Positions 48,609 through 57,273 of a stretch of DNA of 64,000 nucleotides are shown in pieces. The notes under the pieces were generated by a model. The model saw only the letters and a list, made by a program, of their open reading frames with translations, was not told the DNA's origin and ran no database searches. The stretch spans positions 785,416-849,415 of the forward strand of contig NZ_KB235941.1 of NCBI RefSeq assembly GCF_000332315.1, written 5' to 3'. Position 1 is the stretch's first letter. Every line of letters starts with the position of its first letter. The stretch comes from Prochlorothrix hollandica PCC 9006 = CALU 1027. GTDB lineage: Bacteria; Cyanobacteriota; Cyanobacteriia; Prochlorotrichales; Prochlorotrichaceae. The translations under genes and the position numbers were made by a program.

Positions 48609-49304
48609 ATGGCAAATTACTTAATCGTAGAAAGCAAGAATGATCAGTATTTTATTAAGGCTTTGGTGAAGCAGATCAATGCTTCGATCGATCATATTAA
48701 ACTAATTTATATTAATGAGTATGAACCGCTACAAGGTCTTGATCATCAAAAGCTTAAAGATGTCCTCAGCAATCTCAAGGCGGCGGCACAAAGGGGGAAG
48801 GTTGATCGGGTGGGGATCATTCTTGATCTTGACCAAGAAACAGAAGACAACCGATTACAGCTTGTCAACCAGTGCCTTGCTGCTGTTTTTGAGAATACGG
48901 CAGAGCTTCAAAAAACCTGTGAGTTCATTCACCTAGAACAGGAATCACCCGACTTTTCAATTCAGATGGCTTGCTATTTCACTCACGTTCAGGGTCAGGG
49001 AGAACTCGAAACCCTGCTGAAAAGCATCAAAACGAAGCCTTCTCCCTACGCAGACTGCTTACAAGCTTGGCGTGAATGCTTGGCAACACAGGGTAAACCC
49101 ATCAGTGATAAGGAATTTGATAAACTTTGGGTTGCTCAATACATTCGTTGGGACACCTGTACCCGTAAAGAACGGAAGCAAGCCGAAAGAAAATGTAGTA
49201 TGGCCGCTTTTAAGTATGTGATGGAAGATAAGACCGATATTTGGGATTGGAGTCATGCCGCCCTAGACGGACTGAAACAATTTTTGCAGTTATTTTCAGA
49301 GTAA
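48609..49304 (+). CDS. DUF3226-family protein, TOPRIM-like nuclease candidate
   Basis: The 231-aa protein starts MANYLIVESKNDQYFIKALV, with Glu8 where TOPRIM folds have their metal-binding Glu, and GIILDLDQETED with D73 and D75. This supports a TOPRIM-type metal site. Later blocks MACYFTHVQGQGELETLL, KEFDKLWVAQYIRWDTC and KQAERKC are typical of DUF3226 proteins as I recall them. It is downstream of the ATPase with a 4-base gap, and its ATG follows GGGGAGAGTAG. It would be the effector of the cassette; an RNA or DNA target is not known. Confidence 0.8.
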   Translation: MANYLIVESKNDQYFIKALVKQINASIDHIKLIYINEYEPLQGLDHQKLKDVLSNLKAAAQRGKVDRVGIILDLDQETEDNRLQLVNQCLAAVFENTAELQKTCEFIHLEQESPDFSIQMACYFTHVQGQGELETLLKSIKTKPSPYADCLQAWRECLATQGKPISDKEFDKLWVAQYIRWDTCTRKERKQAERKCSMAAFKYVMEDKTDIWDWSHAALDGLKQFLQLFSE

Positions 49305-49461
49305 CCAAGGTCAGCTATAGCCATCCTCTAAACCTCTCAAGGGATGGGAAAGTTGATGCGGTTTTGGGGGTCGTTTGATCCTGCATTCCGCAGGGCAGGA
49401 TTTGAGCAAGTTCCAGTTTTTGAGGGATGGGTAAGGACAGCATTGTGCGGTCTTTTTGGAG

Positions 49462-49536
49462 TTCGATCGGCACTTGGAACTATGGCAGGGAATTTGTGAG
49501 GCGATCCTACCGTCTAGAATTGCCGGTCGATCCTAA
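49462..49536 (+). pseudogene. 3'-end remnant of the antitoxin-like gene
   Basis: The 75 bases from 49462 match 47160-47235 (TTCGATCGGCACTTGGAACT, then GTCTAGAATTGCC), with scattered substitutions. Only the last third of the gene is present, so it is a relic. Its right end joins directly to the chlH remnant. Confidence 0.8.
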
Positions 49537-49740
49537 GCGTCTGCTGACCATGAACCCCAACTCGTTCCGAAAATGGTGACGACGTTCCTGGAGGCCAATG
49601 GTCGCGGCTATTGGGAAACCTCTGAGGAAAATCTGGAACTACTGCGGGACTTCTACCAAGACGTGAAAGACCGCATCGAAGGCATCGAGTAATCTTGCTC
49701 TAGCCTTGTAACACCCCATGGGGGCCACTTTCTGGACCCC
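49535..49740 (+). pseudogene. chlH 3'-end duplicate
   Basis: The stretch matches 45862-46068 of chlH at most positions: AAGCGTCTGCTGACCATGAA, GAGGCCAATGGTCGCGGCTA, TGGGAAACCTCTGAGGAAAA, then GGCATCGAGTAATCTTGCTC and a mutated copy of the terminator. One base is missing (TTCCGAAAATGG for TTCCGCAAAATGG), so the frame is broken. With the intact end it forms a direct repeat about 3.5 kb apart. Confidence 0.9.
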
Positions 49741-49802
49741 ACTCTCCACGTTGTTACGACCACCGTAGACACCTCAGCCCATTTTTGATAATATTGTCTT
49801 GA

Positions 49803-49900
49803 GGGCACCTCGAAAAATCTAAATTTTCGCCCAGTGACCCACGTAAAATCAGGGTTGTGGCGGGCGGCTTCGCCTCCTGCCACAATTAATCGAGGTGCCC
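49803..49900. mobile_element. GGGCACCTCGA inverted-repeat element (family B), copy 3
   Basis: The 98-bp unit has ends GGGCACCTCGA and TCGAGGTGCCC. TTGA lies directly before and directly after, which may be a 4-bp target duplication. It separates the chlH remnant from the next ATPase gene. Confidence 0.8.
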
Positions 49901-49932
49901 TTGAGAGATCTATTCCTAAATAATTAAATTAT

Positions 49933-51444
49933 ATGCATCTTAAAAAAATTGAAGTCCATAACTTTAGAGCATTAAGAAATATCGAAATCGATTTTGAGCT
50001 TGAATTGCATCGGCGTATTTTTCCTGTTGGCAGCCTTAATGGAGGCGGTAAAAGTACCCTACTCCAGTTAACTTTTATTCTACTGCACTGTTCCGTGAGT
50101 CAGGATCCTGATCAATTAAATTTTGTCAAGAATCTACTGTCTAGTTTTCGAGTCGGAACCAGTGATAGCTTGCAGGAGCTGGCAGCATTCACCCTGGTTG
50201 AGAACAAGAAAGAATATTGTATTCGATTCTATGCCTGTCAAGACACATTTATTAGAACATTTCTACCTAGTGAGATTGATGAACTTTCCAGTACCAGTTC
50301 ACTTTGTTTTTCCAGTGTTGTTGACTTGCAGAAAAATAAGGAGAAAATACAAAATTTAGAATCTGAAATTGAAGCCTTAGAAAGGAGTATACGTCAGTTT
50401 GATAAACTATCAATGATTGAAGATCCAGAGATACGCCTTAACAGAATTAGTCTTGAGCTGTCTGAACTTAGAGGAATTGGTATACGGTTGCCACGACGAA
50501 CCCTCAGAGCTGCCGGATTCACGACATCATCTCAGTATACTAAAAGTGTACCCCTGGAAGATATTCAGGAAGAATTACAAGATCTATTGGATATTAAGAA
50601 AATCAATCTATCAACGGCACAAGCTGAAGATGATAAATTGGGAACTGCTGTTGATCTTGTCAATCGTTGTCTAAAAGAGAAGAAGTTAAACTATGTGACT
50701 AACTACTATGTTAGTCAGCAAGAAACAGATGAATCACTACTGTATAAAGTTGATGGGTTTGATAAACAAGATGCCCATGATTTATTAAAATCTATTGCAA
50801 GCAAGATATTCCTAGCCGCACCTTCAACCCATATCTATTTATTTTTGTCCCAGGAAGAAAGATTGTCGATTTTCAAGACCCAAGCCGCTAAGGAGTCACG
50901 CTATTTTCAAGCCTTAGATGATGTCAAAGCTAAGCTTGATATCTTTTTAAGTACTTACGATTTTTTTGAAACTCGCTTTTTAATTGATTTATTTACGCAA
51001 GCTAGAGATAAAGATTTCCAGTATGCCATTGAAAAGCAAGGATCCTATGGGGATAACTACCAAAATCTTTTGTCTGAAATAAATTCTATTCTCCCTGGCA
51101 AGTCTATCAATGTTACAGCCGACCTGTCTCAGGTGACTTTTACGATGACGATCGACTCTGAGAAGCATAGTATTTTGCCCGAAGACTTAAGCCATGGTGA
51201 GCTAAAAAAGCTTAACATTTATACTTGGTTAAGAACCTACGGTATCAAGGATGCGATCGTCCTGATGGATGAGCCTGAAATTGCACTACATCCAGACTGG
51301 CAATATAATTTACCTAATGACTTGTGGGATTGGGAGCCAAGCAACCAGTACATTCTTGCAACCCATTCCTATGAGATTTGTCAGGCTCTCACCCCCCAAA
51401 ACATTAAGGAAATCGAACCTAAACTCTTAAAAGATGAACATTAA
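49933..51444 (+). CDS. SMC/ABC-type ATPase paired with a TOPRIM-like protein
   Basis: The 503-aa protein starts MHLKKIEVHNFRALRNIEID. Walker A is GSLNGGGKSTLL (residues 33-44). The middle (about 130-230) is a coiled coil (KEKIQNLESEIEALERSIRQ). An ABC signature is in LSHGELKKLNIYTW, Walker B in AIVLMDEPEIALHP and the switch histidine in YILATHSYEIC. All nucleotide-binding parts look intact. It overlaps the next gene by 11 bases, so the two are translated together. The codon and base composition is AT-rich compared with chlH. It resembles the ATPase halves of OLD-, Gabija- or PARIS-type systems, but no domain places it clearly in one. Confidence 0.85.
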   Translation: MHLKKIEVHNFRALRNIEIDFELELHRRIFPVGSLNGGGKSTLLQLTFILLHCSVSQDPDQLNFVKNLLSSFRVGTSDSLQELAAFTLVENKKEYCIRFYACQDTFIRTFLPSEIDELSSTSSLCFSSVVDLQKNKEKIQNLESEIEALERSIRQFDKLSMIEDPEIRLNRISLELSELRGIGIRLPRRTLRAAGFTTSSQYTKSVPLEDIQEELQDLLDIKKINLSTAQAEDDKLGTAVDLVNRCLKEKKLNYVTNYYVSQQETDESLLYKVDGFDKQDAHDLLKSIASKIFLAAPSTHIYLFLSQEERLSIFKTQAAKESRYFQALDDVKAKLDIFLSTYDFFETRFLIDLFTQARDKDFQYAIEKQGSYGDNYQNLLSEINSILPGKSINVTADLSQVTFTMTIDSEKHSILPEDLSHGELKKLNIYTWLRTYGIKDAIVLMDEPEIALHPDWQYNLPNDLWDWEPSNQYILATHSYEICQALTPQNIKEIEPKLLKDEH

Positions 51445-52441
51445 TATCAATGCATTTTGTAAGTCTATTTTAAGTGAGAGAGCTTACCGAAATCGTCCAA
51501 TCATCTTGTGTGAAGGTCAAATCACAGGGTCTTTAGTAGATAAGAATTCAAAGCAACATGGCCAACAACGACGGTATACACGCTCACCCAGCACTGCAAA
51601 AGAACAGGATTCTGACTTTTATAAAAAGTGTTGCCCTCGTTGGTGGCAAACTAGTGGCACCATCAAACTGCCTGAGTTCATTAATGCTGGTAGTCGTAGT
51701 CAGGTTTTAAGAGCTTTCTTTGAACTTCTTGAGTTACATAATCAAAGTCCTAATGATTCATATCTAAACCCTGATAGGCTGTTTGCTCTAGTGGACTTAG
51801 ATATTCAAAACCAAAGTCTACCTGTACATCCAGAGGGTTTCTCTTATAATACTTTTGAAAACATTGAGGAGATTTTTAAAAGTCTATATTCTCAAGGCAG
51901 GTTTCAGGGATTAGCCAACTACATGAGTCATATTTTAGTGACGGGTTTGATTCATAAAGAGGCTTATTTTCTGCTCCCTCAACTCCAAGATCTACTCACT
52001 CTCTATGACGTTCAATATAGTAATGCCGCGATCGATCTCTATAAGTTATATCCAGAAATCGCAGAAGGGTTAGAGGATGATAAAGATCTAAAGAAGAATC
52101 TTATTCATATTTCTCATCGTTTAAATGACTGTTGTAATCTTGACTGTAGCAATTTATCCCAGCTTAAGCAGTCTTGGCTCAGAGCCTATCACGATGATCC
52201 CCAAGATCATCAATCTCTCGTGACTCTACTGTTCATGATTAAGAAAATTAAGCCATACTGGGAAAAAGTACATTCAGCTCTTGGATATGATCCGTCTAAG
52301 TTTCAGGATCAGATATGCGATATGATTGCTCAATTTTATCGAAACCGATATCGGAATAAAGATGAAGTACAAGGAGAGGTACCCGCAGATCATATTCCTT
52401 GCCTTTTTAGAACAATTTACCGCATTGCTTATGAACCTTGA
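51434..52441 (+). CDS. Divergent TOPRIM-like protein, partner of the ATPase
   Basis: The 335-aa protein has RPIILCEGQITG with Glu27 and, after about 95 residues, LFALVDLDIQNQ with D121 and D123, then YNTFENIEEIF with further Glu residues. This order is that of TOPRIM/DUF4435-type nucleases (E, DxD, then a later acidic pair). The spacing is unusually long and an insertion rich in Arg/Lys (QQRRYTRSPSTAKEQ) lies in between. The C-terminal 180 residues are helical and not recognised. Translation is coupled to the ATPase by an 11-base overlap. I regard it as the effector of a candidate defence cassette; the assignment rests on motif order only. Confidence 0.6.
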   Translation: MNININAFCKSILSERAYRNRPIILCEGQITGSLVDKNSKQHGQQRRYTRSPSTAKEQDSDFYKKCCPRWWQTSGTIKLPEFINAGSRSQVLRAFFELLELHNQSPNDSYLNPDRLFALVDLDIQNQSLPVHPEGFSYNTFENIEEIFKSLYSQGRFQGLANYMSHILVTGLIHKEAYFLLPQLQDLLTLYDVQYSNAAIDLYKLYPEIAEGLEDDKDLKKNLIHISHRLNDCCNLDCSNLSQLKQSWLRAYHDDPQDHQSLVTLLFMIKKIKPYWEKVHSALGYDPSKFQDQICDMIAQFYRNRYRNKDEVQGEVPADHIPCLFRTIYRIAYEP

Positions 52442-52612
52442 GGATCTGCGAGTTAGAATTTACCTTGAAAAGCTGCTATCTTGAACTGTATTTGCTTAAT
52501 AAAACTTACCATGGCGTTGGTAAATTTCAAGGTGCAATCGAACGAGGTTGTAGGGTTTTTAGCCCGGATTCAAGCCGTTGTTGACCAGCGCCACATCTAA
52601 CCAGAAGACAGC

Positions 52613-52647
52613 AAAAAGCCGGGGCATGAATGACTCCGGCTTTTTTA
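52613..52647 (-). terminator. sbtB terminator (possibly bidirectional)
   Basis: AAAAAGCCGGGGCATGAATG and ACTCCGGCTTTTTT form a stem with A and T tails. It lies 18 bases after the sbtB stop on the minus strand and could also end the transcript from the ATPase/TOPRIM pair. Confidence 0.8.
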
Positions 52648-52664
52648 GTTGGCGTTGTCTAGGT

Positions 52665-53042
<378 letters not shown>

Positions 53043-53136
53043 TTAGAAAAACGGCAGAACTGAAGACGATCGCCCGAATTTGGCCACTGTATCAGCCTGC
53101 CAGAGGAAGCATCGGCAGACCACGACCCATCTGGGA

Positions 53137-54219
53137 TCAGCCGCCCAGTGCTTGGGCCAGCCCGATGAAGATGGGTATAGCCAAGGCAATGGCAACCGGT
53201 GTGCCAACGGCAGTAGATGCGCCGATGTAGGCAGAGGGATTGGCCGATGGAATACCGGCTCGTAAGGTGGGCGGCCCTGAGATGTCGGAACTGGAGGCGG
53301 CGATGACGGCTAGGATCACAACGCCGCCAAGGCTGAATCCTGTGATGTAGTGGGCAACCATGCCGAGACCGAAGGCGATGAACCCATGGGCCAGCGGACT
53401 GACAAAGGCATATAAGGCGTACCACAGACCCACTGTACGCAACTCTTGAAGTCTTGCAGCGGCCTCCATACCCATGACCAGCATCAGTACCGAAAGCAGA
53501 CCGGTGAACAGGGGACTGTAGAAGCTTTCATAGACACTTTCCGGATTGGTCAGCAGACCTAGGACGAGACCTAGCAGCAGTGCCGATAGCGCAGATCCCT
53601 GGAGGCTTTCCTTGACGATGGGCCATATTTTGACCCGATCGTTGGTGATACCGCGACGAGTGTTGGGTTGCCCTTGTGTGGTACTGCCCATCTCGTTGAG
53701 ATATTGCTCATTTTGGAGGTATTTTTTGCGATTCTGCTTGCTGGTATGAATGCCGGCCAAGACGATCGCAGTCACCAGGGCGGGGATGTCCATGAAGGGA
53801 TAGAGTGCAGCGGCCCAAGGTTCGTATGTGATGCCTTGGGTTTCCAGTAGTGTCAGGGCAGCAGCAAGGGTCGAGCCACTGACGGCACCGAATAAGCCCG
53901 CAGTCGCAATGCCATCCTCGATTTTAACCTTGGGCATCTTGCACAACGTGTAGCGCCCAATGAACACGATCAGGATACCTGTTGCCACGGCGAACAGGGC
54001 CGGTAACAGAATCTCCGTCAGATTGGAGTCGCGGATTCCCTGGCCACCGGTCAGGCCGACTTTCATCAGCAGCATGAAGACGATGAACTTATAGGCCGCA
54101 TCGGGAATTGCCAGTTCGCTACCGAGGGCGGCAACGATAATGCCACCAATCAGAAAGCCGAGTGTCGGGGACTGCAACTGCGTCAGGAAGCGCGTCAGAA
54201 AATCAGATAAAAAACCCAC
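53137..54219 (-). CDS. sbtA: Sodium-dependent bicarbonate transporter SbtA
   Basis: SbtA is the high-affinity Na/HCO3 symporter of the cyanobacterial CO2-concentrating mechanism, in the plasma membrane. The 360-aa protein has about ten hydrophobic helices in two inverted halves, with VGLTGGQGIRDSNLTEILLP in the first and AVIAASSSDISGPPTLRAG in the second; both carry the polar residues of the transport site. The central loop (GSTTQGQPNTRRGI) may contact SbtB. The start is GTG at 54219, with AGGAGG upstream. sbtB follows downstream on the same strand. In other cyanobacteria it is induced by low CO2; no known operator is recognised here. Confidence 0.96.
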   Translation of the reverse strand: MGFLSDFLTRFLTQLQSPTLGFLIGGIIVAALGSELAIPDAAYKFIVFMLLMKVGLTGGQGIRDSNLTEILLPALFAVATGILIVFIGRYTLCKMPKVKIEDGIATAGLFGAVSGSTLAAALTLLETQGITYEPWAAALYPFMDIPALVTAIVLAGIHTSKQNRKKYLQNEQYLNEMGSTTQGQPNTRRGITNDRVKIWPIVKESLQGSALSALLLGLVLGLLTNPESVYESFYSPLFTGLLSVLMLVMGMEAAARLQELRTVGLWYALYAFVSPLAHGFIAFGLGMVAHYITGFSLGGVVILAVIAASSSDISGPPTLRAGIPSANPSAYIGASTAVGTPVAIALAIPIFIGLAQALGG

Positions 54220-54683
54220 AGCGTGATTCCTCCTGGAGTCGGATTTTAGTGATCAGAATGGCGGTAATGCGCAAATAATTGCGCTAAGCAGTGGTAATTC
54301 ATGTGCGGAAATGAGTTGCGTTCGCTAGAAGGCGATCCCCACTGGTGTCAAAGGGGTCATTGCCTATGTTGCGCGATCGAATGATGCGATTCATAGATGT
54401 TTATCTATGCAACTAACTTTTTTCATATAAATTAGTCTATGGCATAACCTTAAGAAAAGATTCATTTGACAAAAACAACTTTCAAATTCTGATCATAGTT
54501 TTTACTTATGCTTCATCAAGGTTCACATCCCCCCTTCTTGTTTAATGGGTTGAGTTACAACGGAACCAAGCACTTCTCAGTGGTTTTGAAGAATGTTGGC
54601 TCCCCGTCTCCCGTTGGCTCAGCCCAGCCGAAGCCGGACGCAGGGGCTGGGGCATGAAGGGGTCCCGTAAGGTGCCCGTCGGG
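54220..54683. other. Leader region of sbtA and gap to a relic
   Basis: The sbtA promoter and any low-carbon operator should lie in this AT-rich stretch. I see several TTTTT and AACTTTT tracts but no recognisable CmpR- or CcmR-type site that I would claim. A 48-codon frame from about 54509 is not supported. Confidence 0.4.
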
Positions 54684-55046
54684 TTAGTAACCTTTAGGAA
54701 GGACCTCGGTACTGGCAATCATGCGGTTACGGCCTTGGGCCTTAGCTTGGTAGAGGGCGGTATCAGCACGGCCCAATAACCAGGTACTGGTAAAAGTAGC
54801 CTGGGAAACCACGGTAGCAATGCCGATGCTGAGGGTGAGGGGATCGTTGACCTGGGATCCTTGGTGGGGGATCTGGAGATCCTTAAGCTGGTGCAGAATG
54901 AGCTGGCAAACATAGGTCGCTGTCCGCAGGGACGTGCGGGGCAATATCAGGATAAATTCCTCTCCCCCATAGCGATCGGCCAAATCCCCCGGACGTTGCA
55001 CCCCTTGGGTTAAAACTTGGGCAATGGCTGTCAGGCCGCGATCGCC
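54684..55046 (-). pseudogene. GGDEF-domain C-terminal relic
   Basis: The product reads GDRGLTAIAQVLTQGVQRPG, then RYGGEEFILILP and RADTALYQAKAQGRNRM, which is the second half of a GGDEF domain. The first half, with the metal- and substrate-binding DxDxFKxxND, is missing, and the open frame before it (to 55091) is unrelated. It has been cut by a rearrangement near 55046. It is not expected to make cyclic-di-GMP. Confidence 0.8.
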
Positions 55047-55108
55047 CGTTGAGGGAAAGGTCCTGGGGAAGACCGGACAGCGGGATCCCATGACTCTTGG
55101 TGGGGGGG

Positions 55109-55138
55109 CTGACAGGGATTGGCGTTGTCCCCTATGAT
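55109..55138 (+). promoter_or_regulatory. Likely sigma-70 type promoter of rpmF
   Basis: CTGACA at 55109-55114 and TATGAT at 55133-55138 are 18 bases apart and lie 40 bases upstream of the rpmF ATG. Spacing and hexamers fit a group 1 sigma promoter. Confidence 0.5.
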
Positions 55139-55177
55139 AGAGGTTTGTGTTATTGCCAACCTATACAAACCTAAGCC

Positions 55178-55360
55178 ATGGCTGTTCCTAAGAAGAAAAC
55201 ATCGAAAAGTCGTCGTAATAAGCGTCGCGCCACCTGGACTCGCAAGGCATTCTTTGCTGCTCAGAAAGCAATGTCCCAAGGGAAGTCTATTTTAACCGGA
55301 CGGGCCACAGGCTTTGTCTATCCCGGCGCTGAGGATGACGACGACGAGGACGAAGCATAG
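55178..55360 (+). CDS. rpmF: Ribosomal protein bL32
   Basis: The 60-aa protein of the large ribosomal subunit begins [20 protein letters not shown] and has an acidic end (DDDDEDEA). The cyanobacterial/plastid form lacks the zinc cysteines of some other bL32 proteins, as here. Hairpins with potential terminator function follow at 55414-55437 (GGGCAAACCCTCTAGGGTTGCCC type) and 55506-55535 (AGAAAGCGC / GCGCTTTTCT). Confidence 0.97.
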   Translation: MAVPKKKTSKSRRNKRRATWTRKAFFAAQKAMSQGKSILTGRATGFVYPGAEDDDDEDEA

Positions 55361-55505
55361 ATTGCGGTTTAACACCCCGCTACCATCACTGTAGTCGCCG
55401 GGGTAGCCGTCGGGGCAAACCCTCTAGGGTTGCCCTCTTTGGGACGTTTGGGGGCGGTGGGACAAGAATTTTATTGATTAACAGCCCCTAGGGGGGTCTA
55501 TAGCC

Positions 55506-55535
55506 AGAAAGCGCAGCCTCAGCCGCGCTTTTCTT
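55506..55535 (+). terminator. Possible rpmF terminator
   Basis: AGAAAGCGC and GCGCTTTTCT pair around AGCCTCAGCC, followed by T residues. It lies about 145 bases after rpmF; an earlier hairpin at 55414-55437 may already act. Confidence 0.5.
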
Positions 55536-55676
55536 GTTCAGGTCAGTTCTGGTTAAGCCTCAGGGTCCCTCAATTCATGGGGGGAGTCGGCGCAGCCGCC
55601 CGCTATAACCCTAGTTCACCTAAAATGCCTGGGACGGTTACCTCCGAACTTGCACGTTAGGGGGGCCGCAGTTTAT

Positions 55677-56645
55677 CTAGTTGGTGGGTTCAGGGTCGCC
55701 CGCCGGGGTGTCCGAGCTACCCGCTTCCAGGTCTGGGGTTTCTGGGGTTTCTGGGGTTTCTGGGGTGCTGGGATCTAGGGGATCGATCGCCGGAACATTG
55801 GGATCAACGCTGGGGATGGGGGGAGCGGACTCCTCGATCAGTTGTTTGATTTGGTCCTTATATTGGGCGGGAGCTAGGGCCGCAGATTCTTCAAATAAGG
55901 GTTTCGCTAAGTCTTCCTGGCCCTGGGTGCGCAGAACGAGAGCTTTGGCCAAGATGGGACGGAAGTCGGTGGTGTTGAGCAGGCTAATTTCATCGTAAAT
56001 GGCGATCGCCTCGTCATAGCGCTGTTGTTCCGCATAGACCTGTCCCAAAATCAGCCGAATGGAAGCCACATCCATCGCCCCCACTCCCTCTGCCGTGGCC
56101 TGTTCTGCCAGCTTCAAGGTGTCTTGCAGTAAGCCGAGGGCCGCTTCTGGGCGCTCTTCCTGGAGCAATAGGGCCACGAGACCTTGGAGGGCGGCTAAGT
56201 CTCCAGGCTTGGCGGTCAAAATGGTGCGATAGGCATCGGCGGCTCCTTCGCGATCGCCCACTTGTTGCTTAGCCTGGGCCAGCAGCACCGTGTATTCCGT
56301 TTGTTCCGGGTTAAACTCTGCCAACTTTTCTAAGGGTACGATCGCCCCGGCAATATCCCCCAGCCGCAGTCGAGTTTCCAGCAATCCCTTGAGGGCCGTG
56401 GTGTTTTCGGGTTCCCGCTGCAACACCAATTCATAGCCTTTGGCCTGATCCTCCAGGGCCGTTTTTTCCGTGTCGCTTAGCCCTGGGGTGGCGGGGGATC
56501 CGGGAGTGGCTTGGGGGGAAACCGCAGGGGTCGGGTTATTTTGCACCAGGCTATTGAGCAAGGGTGCGATGGAAATACCAACGAAGGACACCAAGGCAAC
56601 AATCAAAAACCCATTAATCAGCCAGCGCTTGCGTGTTCCCGTCAC
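55677..56645 (-). CDS. Membrane-anchored TPR protein
   Basis: The 322-aa protein has an N-terminal transmembrane helix (LINGFLIVALVSFVGISIAP), a short Pro-rich linker and about five tetratricopeptide repeats (residues 65-265, for example LLETRLRLGDIAGAIVPLEK and GQVYAEQQRYDEAIAIYDEI). A Pro/Asp/Thr-rich tail follows, in which a 9-bp repeat codes PETPETPET. TPR proteins of this build in cyanobacteria assist membrane protein assembly, but a specific role cannot be assigned. The start is GTG at 56645, with AGAGGA upstream. Confidence 0.8.
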   Translation of the reverse strand: MTGTRKRWLINGFLIVALVSFVGISIAPLLNSLVQNNPTPAVSPQATPGSPATPGLSDTEKTALEDQAKGYELVLQREPENTTALKGLLETRLRLGDIAGAIVPLEKLAEFNPEQTEYTVLLAQAKQQVGDREGAADAYRTILTAKPGDLAALQGLVALLLQEERPEAALGLLQDTLKLAEQATAEGVGAMDVASIRLILGQVYAEQQRYDEAIAIYDEISLLNTTDFRPILAKALVLRTQGQEDLAKPLFEESAALAPAQYKDQIKQLIEESAPPIPSVDPNVPAIDPLDPSTPETPETPETPDLEAGSSDTPAGDPEPTN

Positions 56646-56858
56646 AATTGTTCCTCTATCTCACTCAGGTTAATGCTGGTGAAGTTCCACGGAGATCCCC
56701 GGAAATTCCCACTCCACAACTTAACATAAGCCCTGCAACCCTGAACTAAACCGGCGATCGAACACCTCTTTTTAACCTCTCTTGTACCTCTTTTTAACCT
56801 CTCTTGTACCTCTTTTTAACCTCTCTTGTACCTCTCTTGTACCTCTCTTGATCCCCTA

Positions 56859-56957
56859 GGGCACCTCGAAGAATCCAGATTCTCGCCCCTGGGCCAACGC
56901 AAGAAGAGGGGTTGTGGCGGGGGGCGAAGCCGCCCAACCCCATTAATTGAGGTGCCC
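56859..56957. mobile_element. GGGCACCTCGA inverted-repeat element (family B), copy 4
   Basis: Starts GGGCACCTCGAAGAATC and ends ATTGAGGTGCCC; the inner palindrome GGGCGAAGCCGCCC is degraded. Its left flank is the 22-bp tandem repeat. Confidence 0.75.
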
Positions 56958-57206
56958 CTGCTAGGGGTCACGATCCAGCAGCGTGACGATAAATCTTACG
57001 GATTTCTAGGGCTGGGGGGGGTAAACCATGAAGAACCTGATCGATCGCGAATCCTAGTGGAATCAGGGCTAGGGTACCTCGCTACCGTTTCCAGGGGATC
57101 CAGGAGCAGCGCGGGGGCTAAAACGAGAGGGGGGAGATTTTTAGGCGTTACTGCGGATGAATCAATGATCCCTAAACAGGGATGCTGCAATCTTGGGTTC
57201 CCGCAT

Positions 57207-57273
57207 AAAGCGGGACAAGATTAACGGGACAGTGGGGCGCTTCGCGCCCCACTGTCCCGGCTTAAGTTGATAC
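57207..57273. repeat. ACAAGATTAACGG palindromic repeat (family D), copy 2
   Basis: Contains a perfect 15-bp stem GGGACAGTGGGGCGC / GCGCCCCACTGTCCC with a TTCG loop, flanked by AAAGCGGGACAAGATTAAC and GGCTTAAGTTGATACC. The structure could be RNA-coded or a transposase substrate; no gene is inside. Confidence 0.75.

Larger units (their letters stand above)
49305..49932. other. Gap with duplicated gene ends and a family B element
   Basis: Contains a remnant of the antitoxin-like gene end (49462-49536), then a decayed chlH 3' end and terminator (49535-49740), then a family B element (49803-49900). A few bases later the next ATPase gene starts. No complete gene is present. Confidence 0.75.

Noticed and set aside
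54509-54655. 48-codon frame upstream of sbtA
   Set aside because: No ribosome site, low-complexity Pro/Ala-rich end, and no family that I know; the region is more likely the sbtA leader.
56826-57224. 132-codon frame with SRFSPLGQRKKRGCGGGR
   Set aside because: It runs through a tandem repeat and a family B element; similar words occur wherever family B copies are read.
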